Shown piece after piece: positions 5,362 to 5,455 of a stretch of 5,455 bases of DNA. The notes under the pieces are model-generated. The model searched no databases. It was not told the DNA's origin and saw nothing but the letters and a program-made list of their open reading frames with translations. The stretch comes from an uncultured Clostridia bacterium (GTDB lineage Bacteria; Bacillota; Clostridia; Oscillospirales; Oscillospiraceae), in assembly GCA_947169005.1 (NCBI GenBank), contig CAMVOG010000166.1, forward strand, positions 1 to 5,455, written 5' to 3'. Every line of letters begins with the position of its first letter. The first letter of the stretch is position 1. Made by a program: the position numbers and the translations under genes.

Positions 5362-5455
5362 ATGAAACGCCTGATCGCCTGTGCTTTGGCCCTTGCCCTG
5401 CTGCTGGCGGGCTGCGGCCGGGTCGTGCCCCTGCGGCAGGAGGAGCCCACCCCCG
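5362..5455 (+). CDS. Putative lipoprotein, N-terminal part only
   Basis: Only 31 codons are present before the window ends. They encode a classic lipoprotein signal peptide: a basic start MKR, a hydrophobic core ACALALALL, and a lipobox L15-A16-G17-C18, so C18 is the predicted lipidated cysteine after signal peptidase II cleavage. The mature protein begins CGRVVPLRQEEPTP, a Pro/Glu-containing linker common in surface lipoproteins. AAGGGAG at 5349-5355 is 6 bases before the ATG, and a near-consensus promoter stands upstream. The function cannot be told from this fragment. It might be a substrate-binding protein or a cell-envelope protein of unknown role. Confidence 0.85.
   Translation, partial: MKRLIACALALALLLAGCGRVVPLRQEEPTP

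Noticed and set aside
5190..5450. Minus-strand 86-residue frame over the terminator and lipoprotein start
   Set aside because: It runs through an intrinsic terminator hairpin and a strong + strand promoter and shows no family features.

Overview
The window is a GC-rich stretch in which every real gene lies on the + strand. Codon third positions are dominated by G and C, genes have strong AGGAGG-type ribosome binding sites, and the families present are a cobalamin CobU/CobC pair, DUF4037, DUF4125, a COG2509-type flavoprotein and a signal-anchored HtrA with a Tyr/Arg-rich cytosolic head. Together these suggest a GC-rich anaerobic Firmicute, most likely Clostridia of the Oscillospiraceae/Ruminococcaceae type. 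This placement is inference; no 16S or other marker is present.

Block 1 (1-2297) is a tightly packed run of four genes. It contains the last 34 codons of a probable cobU, a histidine phosphatase that is probably alpha-ribazole phosphatase (cobC), a DUF4037 protein with a nucleotidyltransferase-like motif, and a DUF4125 protein. Junctions overlap or are at most about 30 bases, so co-transcription is very likely. The first two genes belong to the late nucleotide-loop assembly of cobalamin; the two DUF genes have no established role and look like a linked pair.

Block 2 (2347-3735) is a FAD-dependent dehydrogenase of COG2509 type. It is separated from block 1 by 49 bases holding a small hairpin without a T-tract, so readthrough from block 1 is possible.

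Block 3 (3736-5282) is a self-contained transcription unit. An AT-rich promoter region and a structured leader precede a membrane-anchored HtrA/DegP-like serine protease with one PDZ domain, and a strong intrinsic terminator follows.

Block 4 (5290-5455) begins 7 bases after that terminator with a near-consensus sigma-A promoter, followed by a short leader with a hairpin and the first 31 codons of a lipoprotein cut by the window end.

No tRNA, rRNA, CRISPR array, insertion sequence or phage gene was seen. The clearest leads are the uncharacterised DUF4037-DUF4125 pair attached to cobalamin genes, the orphan flavoprotein, and the structured leader of the protease gene. No clear evidence for a wholly new system was found.
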